Shown: in pieces, positions 1 through 9,070 of the stretch
Position numbering within the stretch: the stretch's first letter is position 1
Layout: each line of letters begins with the position of its first letter
Assembly (NCBI RefSeq): GCF_039503195.1
Contig: NZ_JBCJKP010000001.1
Span: 9,610,001-9,674,000 of the forward strand
DNA length: 64,000 bases
Origin: Streptomyces mirabilis
GTDB lineage: Bacteria; Actinomycetota; Actinomycetes; Streptomycetales; Streptomycetaceae
Direction: 5' to 3'
Translations under genes and position numbers: made by a program
The notes under the pieces: model-generated
Seen by the model: the letters and a program-made list of their open reading frames with translations, nothing else
Database searches by the model: none
What the model was told of the DNA's origin: nothing

Positions 1-522
1 GTCCTGGGCCATCTCGGCAGGGGCGGCGCGCTCGCCGTCAACATCTCCAACATCGGCCGCGCCGTCCCCACCTTCGCCGTACTGGTCCTCCTGCTGCTCA
101 CCCCGCTCGGCAAGTGGGGCGAGGGTCCGACCGTCGTCGCGCTGGTCCTCTTCGCCGTACCACCGCTGCTCACCAACGCCTACGTAGGGATGCGCGAGGT
201 CGACCGGAGCGTGGTCAGCTCGGCGCGAGGCATGGGGATGACCGGCCGACAGATGCTGTTCCACGTAGAACTGCCCCTTTCGCTCCCGATGGTCATGAAC
301 GGCGTACGGATCGCCGCGGTCCAACTCGTCGCGACCGCCACGATCGCCGCGCTCGCGGGCGGCGGCGGACTCGGCCGGATCATCACCGCGGGCTTCAACC
401 TGGCGAGTACCCCGCAGGTCGTCGCCGGCGCGATCCTCGTCGCCGTGTTCGCCCTGATCGTCGAGGGGATCTTCGAGATCGCCGAACGGCTGGCACCGCG
501 CTGGGCGAGGGGCATCCGATGA
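1..522 (+). CDS. Betaine/choline-type ABC transporter permease, 5' truncated by the window edge
   Basis: The reading frame is open from base 1 and ends at 520-522, giving the last 173 residues; the start lies outside the window. Hydrophobic membrane segments surround the cytoplasmic EAA-type loop (SSARGMGMTGRQMLFHVELP, near residue 75), which couples permeases to the ATPase. The sequence resembles OpuCB/ProW-type permeases for compatible solutes such as glycine betaine, choline or carnitine. Its stop overlaps the start of the binding-protein gene (ATGA at 519-522), so the two are translationally coupled. Family assignment is firm; the solute is inferred from the family. Confidence 0.9.
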   Translation, partial: VLGHLGRGGALAVNISNIGRAVPTFAVLVLLLLTPLGKWGEGPTVVALVLFAVPPLLTNAYVGMREVDRSVVSSARGMGMTGRQMLFHVELPLSLPMVMNGVRIAAVQLVATATIAALAGGGGLGRIITAGFNLASTPQVVAGAILVAVFALIVEGIFEIAERLAPRWARGIR

Positions 523-1469
523 GGCGAGGTGGCACCCTGCTGAGCCTGGCCCTGCTGAGCCTGGCCCTGCTGACCGGCTGCGCCACCGGCCCGTCCCTGG
601 AGAACCGCGGAGCGGTCACCGCGCCGCCCGGCGACAGCAAGCACCTGACCATCGGCTCGGCCGGGTTCACCGAGAGCGACCTGCTGGCCCAGATGTACGC
701 GCTGCTGCTCGACCAGGCCGGATACAAGACCTCCATGCTGACGGTCGCCAACCGCGAACTCTACGAACCCGCCCTGGAATCCGGCCAGATCGACGTCGTA
801 CCGGAGTACGCGGCCACCTTCGCGGACTGGCTGAACGCCAAGACCCACGGAGCGGACGCGCCGCCCGTCGGCTCACCCGATCTCGCCACCACGATGAAGG
901 CGCTCCGAGCGCTCGCCACACCGCGCGGCCTCACCGTCCTCGACCCCAGCAGGGCCGTCGACCAGAACGCCTTCGCGGTGACGGCGGCGTATGCCGGGCA
1001 GCATCACCTGAAGACGCTCAGCGACCTCGGCGCGTCCCGTCTTCCGGTACGGCTCGCGGCGGGCGACGAGTGCGTCCAACGGCCCTACTGCGAACCCGGG
1101 TTGAAGAAGACGTACGGCATCGACATCACCGGCGTCGACCCGAAGGGTGTGGGCACCACCCAGGCGAAGCGGGCCGTGCAGAGTGGTCAGGACCAGATGG
1201 TCCTGACCACGACGACGGACGCGACGCTCGACGAGTTCGGCCTCGTCCTCCTCGCCGACGACAAACATCTGCAGAACGCCGACTACATCGTGCCCGTCGT
1301 CAACCGCTCGCGCGCCGGCAGCGAGGGCGTCATCAAGGCACTCGGCAAGGTCAACGACGTACTCACCACCGCGGACCTGGCATCGATGAACCAGCAGGTG
1401 GACAGCTGGCGACGGCTGCCCGAGGACGTGGCGCGGACCTATCTGAAGGACAAGGGCCTGCTGAAGTGA
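519..1469 (+). CDS. Betaine/choline-type ABC transporter substrate-binding lipoprotein
   Basis: This 316-residue protein starts at the ATG overlapping the permease stop. It has a short basic N-terminus, a hydrophobic stretch and a lipobox (LLTGC), so it is predicted to be a lipoprotein on the outer face of the membrane. The mature part begins with the core HLTIGSAGFTESDLLAQMYA typical of OpuCC/ProX-like binding proteins, and the motif IDVVPEYAATF also fits. It should deliver a quaternary amine to the upstream permease. The two genes are the end of a rightward operon whose beginning is outside the window. Confidence 0.92.
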   Translation: MRRGGTLLSLALLSLALLTGCATGPSLENRGAVTAPPGDSKHLTIGSAGFTESDLLAQMYALLLDQAGYKTSMLTVANRELYEPALESGQIDVVPEYAATFADWLNAKTHGADAPPVGSPDLATTMKALRALATPRGLTVLDPSRAVDQNAFAVTAAYAGQHHLKTLSDLGASRLPVRLAAGDECVQRPYCEPGLKKTYGIDITGVDPKGVGTTQAKRAVQSGQDQMVLTTTTDATLDEFGLVLLADDKHLQNADYIVPVVNRSRAGSEGVIKALGKVNDVLTTADLASMNQQVDSWRRLPEDVARTYLKDKGLLK

Positions 1470-1502
1470 TGCCCTCGGTTCCCTCAGTGCCCTCAGATGC
1501 CC

Positions 1503-2342
1503 TCAGACCCGGCGCCAGCGCGCCATCGCGAAGGAGAACAGGCCGAACAGCACGAGTCCGGCGGCGACGCACACCAGCAGCCACGGCCCCGCAGGGGTGT
1601 GGGCGAACGAGCGGATCGTGTCGTCCAGCCCCTTCGCCCGGTCGGGTTCGTAGTCGATCGCCGCGCGCACGGCGAAGCACCCCGCCGCGGCGAACACCAG
1701 CCCGCGCGCCGCGCCACCGCCCACGCCGGTCACATCCACCAGCCGCCGCGTGCGCGCCGACATCTGACCGAGCTTCAGCTTCTTGTGGTACTTGCGCAAC
1801 ACGGCCCGCCCGCCGATCAGCAGACCCGCCACGACGATGCCGACTCCGGCGACTCCGACGATCCACTGCCCCGCAGGCAGATTCAGCACCTTGGCCGTCA
1901 CGTCCCGCGACCGTTGGTCGCTCGAACCCTTCCCGCCACTGCCCGAGCCCGCCGCGAACGAGAGCACCGAGTAGGCGACGAACGCGTAGAACACGAAGCG
2001 CCCGGCCGACAGGAGTCGCTTCTTCGCCGCCCGGCCGTCCGGCCCGGCGGAACCGAAGCACGCCTCGGACAGCCGCCACAACGCCATGCCGACGAGGCCG
2101 ACGGCCAGCGCCCACAGCAGCACCGCGCCGAAGGGCTGTTGCGCGATCTCCGCGACGGCACCATTGCGGTCCGCCTGCTTCTTCCCGTCCCCGAAGGCGA
2201 TCCGCAGCGCCAGCACACCGACCAGCAGGTAGATCACGCCCCGCGCGGTCAGACCCGCCCGGGCGGCGTACTCCACCCCCGAGCCCCTCGCCGCGCGCCG
2301 AGCCTTGATGCGTCCGGTTCGTGCTGTCGCACTTGCGTTCAT
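1503..2342 (-). CDS. DUF1206 family membrane protein
   Basis: A 279-residue integral membrane protein with about six hydrophobic segments arranged as three repeated pairs, the layout of DUF1206 proteins. Each repeat has a motif such as ARGVIYLLVG or ARGLVFAAAG. The ATG at 2342 is preferred over a start 45 bases upstream because a GGGAGG ribosome site lies just before it and the family begins here. The function is unknown. It converges on the binding lipoprotein gene with a 33-bp gap and does not obviously belong to the transporter. Confidence 0.85.
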   Translation of the reverse strand: MNASATARTGRIKARRAARGSGVEYAARAGLTARGVIYLLVGVLALRIAFGDGKKQADRNGAVAEIAQQPFGAVLLWALAVGLVGMALWRLSEACFGSAGPDGRAAKKRLLSAGRFVFYAFVAYSVLSFAAGSGSGGKGSSDQRSRDVTAKVLNLPAGQWIVGVAGVGIVVAGLLIGGRAVLRKYHKKLKLGQMSARTRRLVDVTGVGGGAARGLVFAAAGCFAVRAAIDYEPDRAKGLDDTIRSFAHTPAGPWLLVCVAAGLVLFGLFSFAMARWRRV

Positions 2343-2493
2343 GTGGACCTCCCGCGGAACGGGTGCCCTCGCATCGGAGAGACACACGTGCGCGGAAGTG
2401 GCCAGAATGCGGTGTTCCGATGCCGGATGAGGCCTTCCTCCCGGGGTTTGTCTCGCTACGCTTCAAGGAGGTGCTCTGCCACGGGGGGTTCAC

Positions 2494-3171
2494 ATGGCCA
2501 GTGCGGGATTCCGGTACGAGAACGAGCGCCCGCACCCCAGCGTGTCGTCCCAGCCCGCGAGGGAGACCGCGCATGAGGCGGGGGGATCGATCCACCGGCG
2601 GGGGATGGCCGGGGTACCGGCATGGACGCCGCATGGTGCACCGCCGACGGCTGGGCCGGCACAGGCACCGCGCACCGCCGGGCCGCCGCTCATCGACTAC
2701 CGCGACTACGACTCCTTACTGCGCCTGGCCCGTGAGCCGAGTCCCGAGCAGATCAGCCCCCTGCGTCCGGACGAGCCGACGACTCCGTTGGTCTATGTCT
2801 TCGGCCCGATCACCGACAGCCAGGTGGCGATCAGCTCCCAAGGGAATGTGACTCGAAATCAAACCGACGCACGGCCCGAGCAGTTGTACCGGACGCACTT
2901 CCATCCGGCGCGGCGCGCGGACCCCGTACAGGTGGTGGAAACCCTGCGGGGCGAGGTCGATCGGCTGGGGCTCGATCTCTACTCGCAGTACGTCATTCGG
3001 CAGGCCGCGGCGGTGATCAAGGTGGAGCTGGCCCGCCCCCCGATCGATGAGGAACGGGTCCGCAGGGCCGTCGAGCAGATCCTCGCCTGCCTGGCTCGGC
3101 AGCTCGGCGGCGCCCCACTCACCGCCCGTCTGGCGGCCCTGGCGGCCCGCCTGAAGGCCGTCTTCGGTTAG
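2494..3171 (+). CDS. Hypothetical protein, 225 residues
   Basis: I do not recognise this protein. The first 65 residues are rich in Pro, Gly and Ala and look disordered. A compact region from about residue 68 contains LIDYRDYDSLLRLARE and PLVYVFGPITDSQVAISS, and the C-terminal half is helical and charged. There is no signal peptide or membrane segment. A G-rich Shine-Dalgarno-like stretch precedes the ATG. It is transcribed away from DUF1206 and converges on the ATPase gene across a repeat-containing gap. Codon use supports a real gene. Confidence 0.6.
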   Translation: MASAGFRYENERPHPSVSSQPARETAHEAGGSIHRRGMAGVPAWTPHGAPPTAGPAQAPRTAGPPLIDYRDYDSLLRLAREPSPEQISPLRPDEPTTPLVYVFGPITDSQVAISSQGNVTRNQTDARPEQLYRTHFHPARRADPVQVVETLRGEVDRLGLDLYSQYVIRQAAAVIKVELARPPIDEERVRRAVEQILACLARQLGGAPLTARLAALAARLKAVFG

Positions 3172-3298
3172 CGCGCGACGGGAGGGAACTCCGCTTCAGG
3201 AGGCGTACGTTGACGTGGGGCGCCCGCGCGGTCTGCTGGGCCCGATCAGGGCCGTACTCCCCTCGGTGGCGGCCGTCGCGGCCACGGGTGCTGCCGCG

Positions 3299-3352
3299 GG
3301 CGCCCCAAAGGGGCGTGGGGAACTGCGCGCCCAGCCACATCGAACCCGCAGC
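3299..3352 (+). repeat. Intergenic stem-loop repeat element, copy A
   Basis: CGCCCC-AAA-GGGGCG forms a stem-loop followed by a conserved tail, GGGGAACTGCGCGCCCAGCC, and ending CCCGCAG. The same hairpin plus tail recurs at 11163-11215, 16506-16560 (inverted) and 23018-23073. It sits between convergent genes here, where it may end transcription. Confidence 0.75.
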
Positions 3353-3427
3353 GCCGAACAACCCGCACCCCCTGCCCAACCCGCACCCCCCGGCCAACCC
3401 GCACCCCCGCCCAACCCAGGGGAGCGC

Positions 3428-4582
3428 TCACGCATCGGAGATCGAGTCGATCGACACCTGCCCCCGCCGCACCCCCCGCGCATCCGCGTCCACCGACCTC
3501 CGCAGTGCCTCGTGCAGTTTCGCCGGGGTGAGTACGCCGAGGAAGCGGGCCCCGTCCAGTACCGCGACCCAGCCCGCGTCGTGCTGGAGCATCACACCGA
3601 AGGCCTGCTTCAGCGGGGCTCCCACCGGGACCCACGAGTTCATCCGGTGGGCGCGGTCTCCGACGGACCCGCCCGCCGCCAACTCGTCGACGCCCACCCA
3701 CCCGTGCAGGTCGTCCTCCGTGCCCAGGACGACCGCCCATCGCGCGCCCTGCGCGTGCAGGCGGGCGACCGCCGTCTCGGCGGCCTCGTCCAGGCGGGCG
3801 ACGGGCGGCTGTTCCAGGTCGCCGGGCTCGATGTCGGTGACCGACAGCCGCTTCAGCCCGCGGTCGGCGCCGACGAACTCGGCGACATAGGGGGTGGCCG
3901 GGGTGCCGAGCACGGCCCCCGGCGTGTCGAACTGCTCGATGCGGCCCTGCCCGTACACCGCGATGCGGTCGCCGAGCCGTACCGCCTCCTCGATGTCGTG
4001 CGTGACCAGCAGCACCGTCTTGCGCACGGCCTCCTGCATGCGCAGGAACTCGTCCTGCAACTGTTCCCGGACGACCGGGTCGACGGCCCCGAAGGGCTCG
4101 TCCATCAGCAGTACGGGTGGATCGGCGGCGAGCGCCCGGGCCACCCCGACCCGCTGGCGCTGGCCGCCCGACAGCTGTTCCGGATAGCGCGAGCCGTACG
4201 TCTTCGGGTCCAGGCCCACCAGGTCGAGCAGCTCCGCGGCGCGCGTCCGCGCCTTCGCCTTCTTCCAGCCGATGAGCGTCGGCACGGTCGCCGTGTTGTC
4301 GAGGATCGTCCGGTGCGGGAACAGGCCCACCTGCTGGATGACGTACCCGATACGCCTCCGCAGCCGCACCGGGTCGACCGTGGCGATGTCCTGGCCGTTC
4401 ACGAAGATCCGGCCCGAGGTCGGTTCGATCAGCCGGTTCACCATCATCATGGTCGTTGTCTTGCCGCAGCCCGACGGGCCCACGAGCGTGACGAGTTCGC
4501 CCTCCGCGACCTCGAACGAGAGGCCGTCCACGGCCGTCGTGCCGTCCGGATAGCGCTTGGTGACCTGTTCGAACCGGATCAT
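3428..4582 (-). CDS. Betaine/choline-type ABC transporter ATP-binding protein with CBS domains
   Basis: A 384-residue ATPase of the OpuCA/ProV class. It shows Walker A GPSGCGKTT (35-43), the ABC signature LSGGQRQRV (from 137) and Walker B VLLMDEP (157-163). The segment after about residue 240 is a CBS-domain pair (ARLDEAAETAVARLHAQGAR; GWVAVLDGARFLGVLTPAKL), which in characterised relatives senses ionic strength or nucleotides. The permease and binding protein lie at the left edge on the other strand, so the importer is split between two transcription units. The gene begins 22 bp after lutC and could be cotranscribed with it. Confidence 0.92.
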   Translation of the reverse strand: MIRFEQVTKRYPDGTTAVDGLSFEVAEGELVTLVGPSGCGKTTTMMMVNRLIEPTSGRIFVNGQDIATVDPVRLRRRIGYVIQQVGLFPHRTILDNTATVPTLIGWKKAKARTRAAELLDLVGLDPKTYGSRYPEQLSGGQRQRVGVARALAADPPVLLMDEPFGAVDPVVREQLQDEFLRMQEAVRKTVLLVTHDIEEAVRLGDRIAVYGQGRIEQFDTPGAVLGTPATPYVAEFVGADRGLKRLSVTDIEPGDLEQPPVARLDEAAETAVARLHAQGARWAVVLGTEDDLHGWVGVDELAAGGSVGDRAHRMNSWVPVGAPLKQAFGVMLQHDAGWVAVLDGARFLGVLTPAKLHEALRRSVDADARGVRRGQVSIDSISDA

Positions 4583-4604
4583 CCCCTCACGCTAACCGCG
4601 CAGG

Positions 4605-5252
4605 TCACTCCCCGCTCACCAGCACCACTTCCAGGGTGCGCGGACCGTGCACCCCCTCGACCCGGTCGAGCTCGATGTCGCTGGTCGCCGACGGGCCGGA
4701 GATCCAGGTCAGCGGGCGGGTCGGATCCAGGCGCTCCAGGGCCTGGGGCACGGAGGAGACGACCTGGTCGGGAACGCGGACGACACAGATGTGGTGATCG
4801 GGGACCAGCGTGATGCGACGGCGTCCCTGGTCGGGACCACCGTCCAGGACGAGGGTGCCGGTCTCGGCGATGGCGAGCGCGCACGCGGTCACGACGCTGT
4901 CGACGCGGTCCAGCTCGCCCGAGGTGTCCTCGGCCCGGTCCGGGACGCGCGTCACCTCCGACGCCGCCAGCCACTGAGCGTCCAGTCCCGCCGGTAGGAC
5001 CACCGACATCGAACCGTGTCCGGCGAGCAGCCCGGCGATGGTGGGGGCCAGCTCGTCGGCCGCGCAGCGGTGCACCAGCGCCCGGTAGTCCGCCAGGTTC
5101 TCCGCCAGCAGATCCACCGTCTCCTCGACGCTCCGAGACCCGTGCTCGCGCAGGTACCCCCGCTCAATGGCCTGCTCGTACGGCGTGTCGTCCCGCGGCA
5201 CATCGGCGAGCGCGCGCCGCACCCGCCCCAGGATCAGATCCCTGCTGCTCAC
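4605..5252 (-). CDS. lutC: Lactate utilization protein C (LUD domain)
   Basis: A 215-residue LUD-domain protein, the third subunit of the LutABC L-lactate oxidation system that converts lactate to pyruvate in the cytoplasm. Conserved LUD features include CALAIAETGTLVLDGGPDQG and LTWISGPSATSDIELDRVEG, the latter typical of LutC. The GTG start at 5252 overlaps the lutB stop (GTGA, 5249-5252), indicating translational coupling. It is the last lut gene of the leftward operon. Confidence 0.92.
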   Translation of the reverse strand: MSSRDLILGRVRRALADVPRDDTPYEQAIERGYLREHGSRSVEETVDLLAENLADYRALVHRCAADELAPTIAGLLAGHGSMSVVLPAGLDAQWLAASEVTRVPDRAEDTSGELDRVDSVVTACALAIAETGTLVLDGGPDQGRRRITLVPDHHICVVRVPDQVVSSVPQALERLDPTRPLTWISGPSATSDIELDRVEGVHGPRTLEVVLVSGE

Positions 5253-6726
5253 TTGTCGGTGTCCTTTCCGCCGTGCGTGCGCTGCCACCAGTCGCGGAAC
5301 GGTTCCGCGGGGACCGTCGGGAGATCCCGGGTGTCGCTCCACGCCTTGCCGGGGCCGGGCAGCGTGCGTGGGTGGAAGCGGCGTGTGCGGGAGGCGAACC
5401 GCTGGCCGGTGCGCAGGGCGCCGGGGTGGCTGAACGTCCAGCGTGCCGCCCGCATCGCCGCCCGCTCGGCGGCGTGCCCCTTGGCGGGCTTGAGGACGAC
5501 CTTGTTGCCCTCCCGCGTCACCTGACCGCCCTCGGCGATCCGTTCGCGCAGGTGGACGAGGACCTCCGGGATGTCGATGGCGACCGGGCAGACCTCGTAG
5601 CAGGCACCGCAGAGCGAGGAGGCGTACGGGAGCGAGGCGTCGATCTCGCTTGCGGTGCCACGGAGTTGGGGGCTGAGGATCGCGCCGATCGGGCCGGGGT
5701 AGACCGAGCCGTAGGCGTGGCCGCCCGCGCGCTCGTACACCGGGCAGACGTTGAGACATGCCGAGCAGCGGATGCAGCGCAGAGCCTGGCGGCCGACCTC
5801 GTCGGCGAGGGTGTCGGTGCGGCCGTTGTCGATGAGGACCAGGTGGAAGGTCTGGGGGCCGTCCTCCTCTGTGGTGCCCGTCCACATCGAGGTGTACGGG
5901 TTCATGCGCTCGGCGGTCGAGGAGCGGGGAGGGTCTGGAGGAAGACCTCCAGGTCCTGCCAGGTCGGAACGATCTTCTCGATGCCGACGACCGAGATCAG
6001 CGTCTCGGGCAGGGTCAGACACATCCGGCCGTTGCCCTCGGACTCCACGACCATCAGGGTGCCGGTCTCGGCGACCATGAAGTTGGCGCCGGAGATGCCG
6101 ACCTTGGCGCGCAGGAACTTCTCGCGCAGGTGCAGTCGGGCGGCCTCGGCCAGTTCGGCGGGCGTGTCGGTGAGGCCCTCCGGCGCCGGGCGGCCCCACT
6201 CGCTCATCTCGCGCGCGAAGATGTCGCGGATCTCGCCGCGGTTGCGGTGGATGGCCGGGACGAGGATGTGGGAAGGACGGTCCTTGCCCAACTGCACGAT
6301 GAGCTCGGCGAGATCGGTCTCGTAGGCGTGGATGCCCTCGGCCTCCAGGGCCTCGTTGAGGCCGATCTCCTGCGTGGCCATCGACTTGACCTTGACGACC
6401 TCGCTCTCCCCGGTCATCTTCACCAGGTCGGCGACGATCCGGTTGGCCTCGTCGGCGTCGGCGGCCCAGTGCACGATGCCCCCGGCCGCGGTGACCGACT
6501 CCTCCAACTGCACGAGGTAGCGGTCGAGATGACGGAGCGTGTGATCCTTGATCTGCTTGCCGGCCTCGCGCAGGGCGGCCCAGTCGTCGAGTTCGGCGAC
6601 GGCGACCGCCCGCTTGGCGCGGATCGTGTGGGTGGCGTGGCGCAGATTGCCGCGCAGCGTCGGGTTGTTGACGGCCTCGTGCGCTGCCTTGGGGAAGGCG
6701 GGCATGCCGACGAAGGTGCCACTCAT
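5249..6726 (-). pseudogene. lutB: Lactate utilization protein B (LUD + iron-sulfur protein), split by a one-base frameshift
   Basis: LutB is normally one protein of about 490 residues. Here the N-terminal LUD half (6726 to 5902, 274 residues, from MSGTFVGMPAF) runs to FLQTLP, then shifts frame into APRPPSA and a stop. The C-terminal half (RSSTAERMNPYTSMW onward, stop at 5249) carries the ferredoxin-like motifs CIRCSACLNVCPVY and CGACYEVCP. Adding one base to the four-G run at 5926-5929 restores the family sequence. The N-half stop (5902-5904) overlaps an ATG (5903-5905) heading the C-half frame, so a two-piece LutB of 274 and 218 residues could be made by reinitiation. A sequencing error in the homopolymer is equally possible. 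The lutA stop overlaps the start (ATGA). Confidence 0.85.
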
Positions 6727-7478
6727 GCGCTCGGCTCCTCTTCCGTACCGGCCAGGATCTCCGCGATGTGCACCGGCCGCATCCGTGTCTCCAGCCGGGC
6801 CATCGTGCCGCCGATGTGCATCAGACAGGAGTTGTCGGCGGCGCACAGCACCTCCGCGCCCGTCGACTCGGCGTTGTGCACCTTGTCGGCGCCCATCGCG
6901 GCCGAGACGTCGGGGTTCTTGACGGCGAACGTGCCGCCGAAGCCGCAGCATTCGTCCGCCCCCGGCAACTCGCGCAGTTCGAGCCCCTTGACGGCCTGGA
7001 GGAGCCGGCGCGGCCGGTCGCCGAGCCCGAGACTGCGCAGCCCGTGACAGGTGGGGTGGTAGGTGACGGTGTGCGGGTAGTAGGCGCCGACGTCCGTCAC
7101 GCCGAGCACGTCCACCAGGAACTCGGTGAGCTCGTACGTCTTCGGCACGACCGGGGCGAGGGTGGCCGCGAGGGTGTCCCCGCGGCCCTCCGCCCGCGCC
7201 CGCTCACCCATCCGCGGATACAGCTCCCGCACCATCGCGCCGCACGACCCGGAGGGCGTCACGATCGCCTCGTACTCACCGAAGACATCGGAGAAATGCC
7301 GGGCCAGTGGCTCGGCCTCGTGCCGGTACCCGGTGTTGTAGTGGGCCTGCCCGCAGCAGGTCTGCGCCAGCGGGAAGTCGACCTCGACGCCCAGCCTGGT
7401 CAGCAGTTTCACCACGGCGCGGCCGGTGTCCGGATAGAGCGTGTCGTTGACACAGGTCAGGAACAGGGCGACACGCAT
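6723..7478 (-). CDS. lutA: Lactate utilization protein A (CCG-domain iron-sulfur oxidoreductase)
   Basis: A 251-residue protein with two cysteine-rich CCG domains, including TCCGQAHYNTGY near residue 43 and ADECCGFGGTFAVKNP in the C-terminal half. These cysteines are expected to bind an iron-sulfur cluster. It is the LutA/YkgE subunit of the L-lactate-oxidising complex. The ATG at 7478 (MRVALFLTCVND) fits the family N-terminus; upstream in-frame codons read through non-conserved sequence. First of the lut trio, reading leftward; lutB starts inside its stop codon. A 140-bp gap separates it from rhaB upstream. Confidence 0.93.
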   Translation of the reverse strand: MRVALFLTCVNDTLYPDTGRAVVKLLTRLGVEVDFPLAQTCCGQAHYNTGYRHEAEPLARHFSDVFGEYEAIVTPSGSCGAMVRELYPRMGERARAEGRGDTLAATLAPVVPKTYELTEFLVDVLGVTDVGAYYPHTVTYHPTCHGLRSLGLGDRPRRLLQAVKGLELRELPGADECCGFGGTFAVKNPDVSAAMGADKVHNAESTGAEVLCAADNSCLMHIGGTMARLETRMRPVHIAEILAGTEEEPSA

Positions 7479-7618
7479 CGCAGCTCCTTGGGATCGATCA
7501 TCGGATGAGTGCAGGGTACGCGGAGGGCGAGCGGCAGGGGAGCCCCCGCTCATGGACACGGGCGAGTCCCCTCGCGGACGGGGGAAAGGCGCCGCTCACG
7601 GCGGGCGGGATTTCCGGT

Positions 7619-9070
7619 TCACCCGCCCGCCGTGAGCCGGTCCTGGGCGGCGCGCCAGGCCGCCGGGTCGCCCCGGGGCTCGTACCGCCGCAACGGCTGT
7701 GTACGGGCGAGGAGCCGCCGCATCGACGTACGGTCGCCGACCAGACCGTGTGCGCGGGCCTGGACGAGGACGTTGCCGAGCGCGGCGGCCTCCGCCGGGC
7801 CGGCCACGACCGGCAGCCCGCTGGCGTCGGCCGTCAGTTGGCACAGGAGCTCGTTGCGGGTACCGCCGCCGACGATGTGGACGACGTCGACCGGGTGGTC
7901 GGCGAGGGCCTCCGCCTCGCGGATCGCCCTGCGGTGGGCGAGGGCGAGGGAGTCGAGAATGCAACGGGTGATCTCGGCGCGCGACTCGGGCACGGGCTGT
8001 CCCGACTCCCGGCAGGCGTCGGTGATCCGGTCCGGCATCCGGCCAGGGGCCAGGAACGTGGCGTCGCCCGCGTCCACCACCGACCGCAGCGCGGGCACCT
8101 CCGCGGCGACCCGCAGCAGCTCACCCAGATCGGGCTGCCCCCATTCCCGTACACACTCCTGGAGCAGCCACAGCCCCATGATGTTCCGCAGATAGCGGAC
8201 CGTGCCGTCCAGGCCCAGTTCATTGGTGAAGTTGGCCGCCCGGCTCGCCTCGGTGAGGACCGGCCGCTCCAGCTCCAGGCCCGCGAGGGACCAGGTGCCG
8301 GTGCAGATGTACGCGAACCGCTCGCCCGTCGCCGGGACGGCGGCGACCGCGGACGCGGTGTCGTGCGAGCCGACGGTCGTCACCGGGACCGGGCCCCTCA
8401 GCCCGGTCTCCTCCAGGATCCGCGGGAGCAGCAGACCGGCCGGGTCGCCCGGCTGTCGCAGCGGCGCGAAGAGCGTGAGGTCGATGCCGAGCCGGTCCGC
8501 GAGGTCGTGGGACCAGTCACGGGTGCGCGGGTCGATCAGCTGGGTGGTCGAGGCGTTGGTGATCTCCGTGCCCGCCTCGCCCGTGAGCCAGTACGCCAGC
8601 AGGTCGGGAACGAGCAACAGGCGCTCGGCGGCGACGAGTTGAGCCGTCGAGCGGGCCGCCGTGAGCTGGTACAGGGTGTTGAAGGGCGCGTACTGGAGCC
8701 CGGTCGCCGCGTACAGCTCGGCGGCGGGCACGGTGGCCCACACCTTCTCCGCGACCCCCTCGGTGCGGGCGTCGCGGTAGTGCACCGGGTTGCCGAGCAG
8801 CGCGCCGTCGGCGTCCAGCAACCCGTAGTCCACGGCCCAGCTGTCGATGCCGACGGAGTCGACCTGCCCGGCCGCCCGCAGTCCGTCGAGCACCCCCGCG
8901 TACAGCGAGAGGATGTCCCACCGCAGCCCCTCGGGGACCCGCACCGGCCGGTTCGGGAAGCGGTGCGCCTCCGTCAGCTCCAGCGACTCGGGGCCGACGC
9001 GGCCGACCATGACGCGCCCGCTGGACGCGCCGAGGTCGACCGCGGCGAAGCTCTTCACGTGCTCGCTCAT
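7619..9070 (-). CDS. rhaB: Rhamnulokinase
   Basis: A 483-residue FGGY-family sugar kinase. The N-terminal phosphate-binding motif FAAVDLGASSGRVMVG and later segments such as GIDSWAVDYGLLDADG and VGSHDTASAVAAVPA match bacterial rhamnulokinases. HIVGGGTRNELLCQLTADA is the C-terminal adenosine-binding motif. It phosphorylates L-rhamnulose at C1. The start overlaps the rhaD stop by ATGA (9067-9070), so rhaI, rhaD and rhaB form one leftward unit in pathway order. The frame is intact and of normal length. Confidence 0.95.
   Translation of the reverse strand: MSEHVKSFAAVDLGASSGRVMVGRVGPESLELTEAHRFPNRPVRVPEGLRWDILSLYAGVLDGLRAAGQVDSVGIDSWAVDYGLLDADGALLGNPVHYRDARTEGVAEKVWATVPAAELYAATGLQYAPFNTLYQLTAARSTAQLVAAERLLLVPDLLAYWLTGEAGTEITNASTTQLIDPRTRDWSHDLADRLGIDLTLFAPLRQPGDPAGLLLPRILEETGLRGPVPVTTVGSHDTASAVAAVPATGERFAYICTGTWSLAGLELERPVLTEASRAANFTNELGLDGTVRYLRNIMGLWLLQECVREWGQPDLGELLRVAAEVPALRSVVDAGDATFLAPGRMPDRITDACRESGQPVPESRAEITRCILDSLALAHRRAIREAEALADHPVDVVHIVGGGTRNELLCQLTADASGLPVVAGPAEAAALGNVLVQARAHGLVGDRTSMRRLLARTQPLRRYEPRGDPAAWRAAQDRLTAGG

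Noticed and set aside
1070..2308. Long + strand ORFs over the DUF1206 gene
   Set aside because: Arg/Pro-rich translations without family features; they mirror a real gene on the other strand.
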